DNA of 64,000 bases from Anopheles merus (lineage: Eukaryota > Arthropoda > Insecta > Diptera > Culicidae). This document shows positions 57,663 through 64,000 of this stretch, piece by piece. The stretch spans positions 1,116,001 through 1,180,000 of the forward strand of contig NC_054085.1 of assembly GCF_017562075.2 (NCBI RefSeq). Direction: 5' to 3'. Each line of letters opens with the position of its first letter. Position 1 is the first letter of the stretch. The translations under genes and the position numbers were made by a program. The notes under the pieces were generated by a model, which worked only from the letters and a program-made list of their open reading frames with translations, did not search any database and had not been told where the DNA came from.

Positions 57663-60108
57663 AAGCACATTAGATTGTAGTAAATATTGTTGCGTTGTAA
57701 TAATTATCTCTTTTTTATTTAGTAGAAATAATCCAAAACGGCCGTCTTGATAGTTGTTATTTACTCATTACGTAACAATGATATTAATAGTACGTCATTT
57801 TTCAATATTATTTCACCTCATTTGAAAAGGTATCTTTTATAAAGAGTTTTCAATTCCACGAATCCCCTAACATACCCTATTGAAACATTTGTATGTTCAC
57901 ATGCTAACAAACTGTTGACCACGCTAAGAGTGGGAGAGTTCAGTTGTTAATGTTGAATATTCGAGGCACTCTCTTCATAGAGTGAGTCCTCGTCACTGTG
58001 TCGCTGTTCATGTGACGTTTCATGATTATATGGGCGCTAAACTGCACCTAGGAGGTAGCATATTGTTAGGTAACTTCATCATGACTGACGCAGTATCTCG
58101 TGAACGTTGAGTTTGGATTGAAAACACGGGACAGCTTCAAGAGTTGAAAAATTAAGAAATCTCCCAACAGCAATCACCTTGAGAAGGCCAGCCGTGGGAT
58201 TTCGCACGATGCTTTTTTATATCATTTCCTCAGTTGCACCTAAAACAACAATGGTCCTATTCAAGACACGCCAAGCTAATGTGACTCAATGTGGTAGTTT
58301 TGTATGTAAGTTTTTCTGCCACTTAATTTATTGAACAAGTGGTCACAAGTAGTCTATGCAAAGCAAACGGCACGACTGCAGCTGATACCCATTTTTTTTA
58401 AATCCACAGTACAATCATTGATTGATACAGTATAGAAAATAAATCTGAGCAAGTTTGTTTTTTTATATGATAAGCTTCTCAATGTTATTTTTATAAATGT
58501 GCCAAATGTACTTGTACCACAAATAAACCAATACTTTTAATGTAATTATTTGAATTTGTCAAATATGTTAACATAACAGGCTACTACTTGAGATCTAAGC
58601 TATGTCAAGATATCTGTCTATCATTTTCGTTAATCGGTCATCAGCACTATTGCCTCATCAGAAGGCTGGTCTATAATCTGTATCGTAAATACGCTTCCCT
58701 CTTTTACACATTCATCCAAATACGGTCGGTAAAGTAAAGTAGATCAGTCAAACTACTTTTCAAATCGACTCAAATTCGTGACGAATGATTCATTATGACG
58801 CATATGCTGAACAAAAAATGTTCCACGACAGTATTAAAAAATACCGCAAGAAGTATTCTTCCCGTGATCAAAAATAGCTGGAATGTTTCTCTCAAGACTA
58901 CTTTGTCTAGTATTTTTCAAAAATACGCTTTAGTTTTTGCTAGTAAAACGAATGTACCATTACAGTACGCTTGGCTATACGCTATACAATGAATCAATTC
59001 TCGGTTCGGTTAGGAACACCGTCGGAATTACGGTTTAAAACAAACCTGTTTTTATTCAATTTTATTCGCATACCCCAATCCAGGTGATTTTTTGGCGACA
59101 CACCGACTGGTATTACTATTGTATGCCAAAAAGCCGTGATTAGACACTCACCGGTCAGAACAAGCTGTCGCTGTGCTAGATCTAGAATGTGACGAGAAAC
59201 GTAAAGATTTCGCTTTGATTCTCCACTTGACAAATGGACTAGTATCCGTTCAGCAACAGTGTCTACCTCTGTAAGATTCGGGATTGGTTGATCGGATTAT
59301 GGTTTGCGTCATTCGAGCAACATACCCAATTGAAACAAACCAAGAGACAGACTCGTTGTCTACCCGGTTTTGCTAAAACTTCACCTGCACATGAACGGCA
59401 CTGAGAAAAAGAATGAATGTTAAACGCTATTCCGTCACTAAATTGTCGTTCGTAAGTAGCAAATCTTTGGTCTCTGTGTGTTCGAAAGCACAGCAAATGA
59501 AATATAACTCGGACACGACTTATATTCAATCGGTTTTACCGTAGCGCATGACCAAATGTTTCCTTTTTAAAACTGCTAATATGAATCGAACTTAACAATT
59601 AAAAAAGAATAAAAAATACTTATTATCAGTAATTTCATAACTCTCGTGGCTCGAAGACTACGACACCAGTATTTGAAATGCAATATATTGTTGATGCAAA
59701 GATGATTGTTGAAATGCAATGGTTGCTGTTGCTATTTCATGTGCAAAAGACGCTACACGAAATTTTGTTAATTATTTTTGTATCGCCGTCAACCTGCCTC
59801 CTCTCGTAATCATATAACCCTCCATACATAAATTAACACTAACACACACGGGATGTTTATGCGCTGCTTAGCGTTGCCGAAGTTATTTCTTGAGAATTAT
59901 TTTGATATTCCGTACTATGCGGTATTTTTAGCTTGATACGGCCTAAACTAAAATACACCTTCAACGTGTAATGCGCATTTACACAGACAAAAAACTCATG
60001 ATCATTAGACAAGTCGATCTTTTCATTGAAAGAATACAAATACTGTGAAAAAAAATTGTATCAGCCAGGCAAGTTAAAAACTTTCTCTTTTAAAATGATT
60101 GTAGTAAG

Positions 60109-60262
60109 CAAGCCATGAGTTCAAGCCCCGAATAGACCGTGTCCCAATACGTAGGACTGACTATTCTGCTATGGTAACAATAAGTAACTGAAAGCCAAGC
60201 TCACTTCACCAGTGGGTAAAGGCAGGCCTTGACCGACAACGGTTGTTGTGCCAAAGAAGAAA
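60109..60262 (+). mobile_element. tRNA-derived SINE, 5'-truncated
   Basis: It starts within the anticodon-arm region (CATGAGTTCAAGCCCCG) and retains CAATACGTAGGACTGACTA, the CCTTGACCGACAACGGTTGT core, and a CCAAAGAAGAAAAGTAAG tail. The box A head is missing, as expected of 5' truncation at insertion. Confidence 0.88.
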
Positions 60263-63200
60263 AGTAAGCAAGTATGTAAGTAAGTAATCAATTTATTGAA
60301 TTAGTTTATAACAATGTTCCGATACATTGGTTCCTATCGATTGATCTCTACCCAATAACCTGATTCTTATAACGCTTTGCGTATTTGGATAAGTTGATAA
60401 TTTTACATGAAACGAAATAATTTGGGAAAAAAGAAAAAAAAAACGCTCTGAATGTGTTTACATTAAGATAAACCTGTATACTAAAACCTTACTCCTACAC
60501 TTACATCTACGTTATAATCTAGCTATTTTCAAATGTGCCTTCATTGGCATTTGAAAACTTTAGTGTTGCGAACAAAACTTTTTACTAGTTCAAGTTCAGA
60601 GTAATGCTATGAAAATCATACATGCTATGCCATGTGGGAACAACATTGTAGTAAATTATGGTGTTTTTTTCAAAATAAAAATATTTTTCGAATTTGAGTG
60701 CATTAGGTATTATTCGTTCGTTGCGTTAGAGGAGTATGTTTACAGTACAATTAATAGCGAAAGAAATGCATGACATATTTGTTTTCTCATCACGAAATAT
60801 GATTAATTTTTTTCTCTGAAATATGGTTTACTTTTATATTTTTTACAAAAGGTATCAGAATTAAGATTTAATGTGTAGCATTTAAGACTTGCGTGCAAGG
60901 TCAATGCATAATTCTTTAGAGGAGCTCCTTCAATGCAATGGATACTTATGATTCTTTACTCCTTTGTTATTACTGTATATCGTGGGAAGTTTGTTTGACC
61001 TTCTTGTTTTATTTAGTCAAGAGAACATTCTTGATTTCCGTCAACCTTGTGCAATGGCATATTTTTCTACAAATAGTTGTTAAAATTATTGAGTATGTTA
61101 TATTTAAGAGATTTTTTCTTCTGAAAATCCTTGGTTCATTACATGCATTGAGATTAAAGACAATTTAATTTAAATTTAATAAAAACAACAATTTCGGTTG
61201 ACAGGTTTTTGGCTCAAGACACGTACATGGCATGGGTGGTTAGATCATATATTACATTTTGCTGAGCTTGAAAGGAAAACTTAAAGATTTCTTGTACACC
61301 TTCACAGAATTACGTTGGTGTCGTTGTGACACCGTATGTGTATTTGTTACAAGCGATACAGTTTGAGTTATTCCAGTGAACACGCAGCGGGCACCTACGC
61401 ACTGATTGTATGGATCCACCGGTGACGCGGTTTTGCAAACCTCTTTTGGCGTTGTTCTCGTTAGTGTTACAGTCTCGCTTAAGAAATACTAAAAGTGAGA
61501 AGGTGTGAAGGTGTTTGTCGTTTGCTTGGAGTTGAGAGTAGGAAGAAAATTTGCAAAATCTACATATCGTATAGACAGGAATACATCTTGTCTCGTCGAC
61601 TATTGACCATGATTCAAATCAGTAAGGTAAATGTACATATAGTGGTGGTAGTACCAATAGCAGTTATAGTGTACTAAAACACGTTCTATATGATAATTTA
61701 GAAGTAAATAAACTATGTACGTTAGTACGAAATTTATTAAAGTCTTTTACAAAGAGTTAAATCTCCATAAACAAAATTTGTGCATAAACCTGTTAGACAT
61801 GCAAAATGTGTAATTCCATAGAAAAAACGTATTTGCTATTATAACTCTACATTTCGTTTGTAGGCGGTTACATTCGATTCTGCTGATATGCTACAATTAA
61901 TTTAAATATGCGATTTTGTTGTTGTTTTGTTTGTGTAAGAAGTTAATTTGTAATCTAATTACCTGTGTAATTTTAATTGGCATCAACTTGAAAAGGCTGT
62001 CCATGTGTTTATCTCGCTTCACAATTCCATGCAACGAACCACGTCATACTACATATGGTTGATATGACTGTAAAGGCCTATATAAGAAATATTCGAACGA
62101 TTTGAAATTATTCTCTCATTATGCCCACTCCAAGTAAAGCTCTTCTCTTTCTTTGTCAAGGAACCTGTTACCGTGTAACCTTGCTTTCTGAGTAGCGTCT
62201 CGTTTTCAACCTTTGATATTGCGTTTCAACACTTAAATGGCAAAACGTTTTCACCTTTCGCCAAACGTTTGTGTTTTATTTTCGCTTATAGTGATGTGAC
62301 CCTCGTAAGAAAATGAAAATATGCGACCGGCAGCAGTACGATTTGTCATCATGTTGTGGGAAGTGACTCAAAAAAGCTTTGGAGCTTGCATAATATCAAT
62401 ATATTGTGAACAGGCCATTTACACTGCGAGAAAAGCAGTGTGTTTCGCTCTTGAGCTTAAATGGTTCGAAAATCGCTCAATATTCTTCTCTTTTCAAAAA
62501 AGTAGCCGATGGTGTGAACCGAAAAAGACAACATTGTTGGCTTTTTTGTGGGTCATATTTCAATAAAGATTTTTTCCACATGTTGGACGTTAATTAAGCA
62601 AGAACATTATGTGGCTCAGTAAATCAGTGAATGTATGAATGAAGCAAAACATTAAAAAAGATCATGTAAAAAGACTCAAGAAGTGTGTATAGTCCTGTGC
62701 AATATTATGCAGAAACTATTGTCATTACCTATAGCATTGTTGCATCTACATTAACATTGACCTTCATTATGATTATTGGTTTAGCTGAAGAACGTGAGAG
62801 ATTTAACACCAATTTGTGCATCCGTAATATACCGGTTACCGGTGGATTGAAGCAATGATTCCAATTCTGGAGCCCAATCTGGTACAAATTTGCATATCGC
62901 ATACGCATCTATGAATAGAAGTGTACATAAAACCAATCAGTACCGAACTCGCCTCAAACGAGTACCTTTCTGAAGAAAAGTGTTTTGGTACGCGATGATC
63001 GTTAAAACGGAATAATTATCCATGCTTGCTAGGGAGATCGAGAGATAAATGCAGCTATTGTTAAGAAAAATGTTGCGTGTCGGTATGTCATACCATAGAA
63101 AAATAAAATAATTCAACATTCGTAGGTAAAATGAATCTCGGAAGTGAATTTAATTCTAGTACTGTAAAAACATACATTGCAATCATTGCCTAAATGGTCC

Positions 63201-64000
63201 GCAAATCGGTGCGAGATTTGCTTTTTCGCTCAGGTTATAATGTTTTATGCTTACAGTTCGACTGTCCTACTATCAGGATATGCATTCTGAGCTCAATGAT
63301 GCGTGTAGAAACACCAATGGTGATGGGAACAAAATGCACGACAATTTGTACTACCGACCATTGGAAAATATGGGTGTAACAATTGGCTTTATGCTACCAC
63401 GGATGATTTTAGATATACCGAAAGAGAAGAACGAAAACGGTTTGCTAGCTTGGTGGAAATATGCAGCGAATGAAAGAAAAATGTTTACCAACCTTCGGAC
63501 GAATGAAAGCCAATGATGCGTTACATTGCCTGAACGATGGTATATGGCTATGTTTTCGAGGGACAGGTGAGGCCAACGAATCCCATGGTACATCCGTAAT
63601 GGTGTGATCTCTGGTCCAAAGCAGACGGCCGGTAATTGTTTCTGTTTGTAAACGAAAAAATAAAGGGTTGGTCGCTAGATCATCACATTCCTGTGATCAA
63701 ACGGTACAATTGAACCACCCGTCTTCTATGTTTAAGCAATGGTCATTGTGACAAGTCCCATGGCCAGTGGCAAGCATTCGGGGTAAACCTAATTTTGAAA
63801 CTGTATCGGAATTTTTGCACCATCCACAGCATCGATGGAAGATTTACAATATTTAAAATTAACTAATAATTAATATAACATTTAATTGATTGGACATATC
63901 TTACTACCATGCTATACATTAATGTTCTAGTTTGTAATATTTGCTATATTCTCTCTTGATCGATGTGTATCAGATTTTTCAGAATGGCATTTGAATCATT

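Larger units (their letters stand above)
47305..64000 (+). other. Prosap: Prosap first coding intron (partial, at least 16.7 kb)
   Basis: It begins with a consensus GTAAGT donor, and no continuation of the SPN domain (the expected YGLF and GKFLDEER-type motifs) was found downstream, so the acceptor is outside the window. The intron holds SINE copies (54.6, 57.4, 60.1 kb), the inverted TTCGGCAG repeat (49.07-49.98 kb) and a small tandem duplication at 52.5 kb. It also has an open frame at 63247-63516 that may be coding. The remainder is AT-rich with nothing I can name. Confidence 0.65.

Overview
The window looks like a piece of an insect nuclear chromosome, most likely from an Anopheles mosquito. 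Coding sequence is very sparse (about 2.8 kb of 64 kb) and is split by introns with GTAAG/GTAAGT donors and pyrimidine-tract CAG/TAG acceptors. The non-coding DNA is AT-rich with many microsatellites. At least six copies of tRNA-derived SINEs are present, resembling as I remember it the Anopheles SINE200 type (tRNA-like head with a GGTTCAAGCC B box, tail ending CCAAAGAAGAAGAAG). The species assignment is inference from these repeats and from the two genes.

Left end, 1-5818 (+): three 3'-terminal coding exons of a mastermind (mam) ortholog, the Notch co-activator. They splice in consistent phases into 890 residues plus a stop. The N-terminal basic domain that contacts Notch/CSL is not in the window and must lie in exons upstream of base 1. 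The visible part is dominated by Gln/His, Gly/Pro, Met/Gln and Asn/Gly tracts and ends in a non-repetitive acidic/leucine-rich tail. A 3' UTR of unknown length follows.

Middle, about 6-46.9 kb: roughly 41 kb with no gene I can recognise. It holds SINEs, a 12-bp-period GGAGCCGATTCC-type array at 13.3-13.6 kb, a long GT array (34.35-34.48 kb), a GA array (33.07-33.15 kb), an ACT array (39.41-39.51 kb), a composite repeat at 37.7-39.2 kb carrying a nested MITE-like insert, and a clean pogo/Tigger-like MITE (46550-46914). Several GC-richer islands (11.64-12.1, 14.1-15.0, 22.2-22.7, 28.0-29.5 kb) stand out. The first contains a minus-strand ORF that reads like a real low-complexity protein and is the best unassigned coding candidate.

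Right part, 46991-64000 (+): the first coding exon of a Shank/ProSAP ortholog (Prosap), preceded by a splice acceptor, a 5' leader with an 11-codon uORF, and an in-frame stop upstream of the chosen ATG. Its donor at 47305 opens an intron that runs beyond the end of the window (at least 16.7 kb) and is full of SINE copies and a 0.9-kb inverted 'TTCGGCAG' repeat.

The two genes point the same way. From memory, mam and Prosap are also neighbours in Drosophila melanogaster (region 50C-D of 2R), so this appears to be conserved dipteran microsynteny. They act in different processes, Notch-dependent transcription and postsynaptic scaffolding, so their adjacency is positional rather than operon-like. 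I saw no convincing novel multi-gene system.
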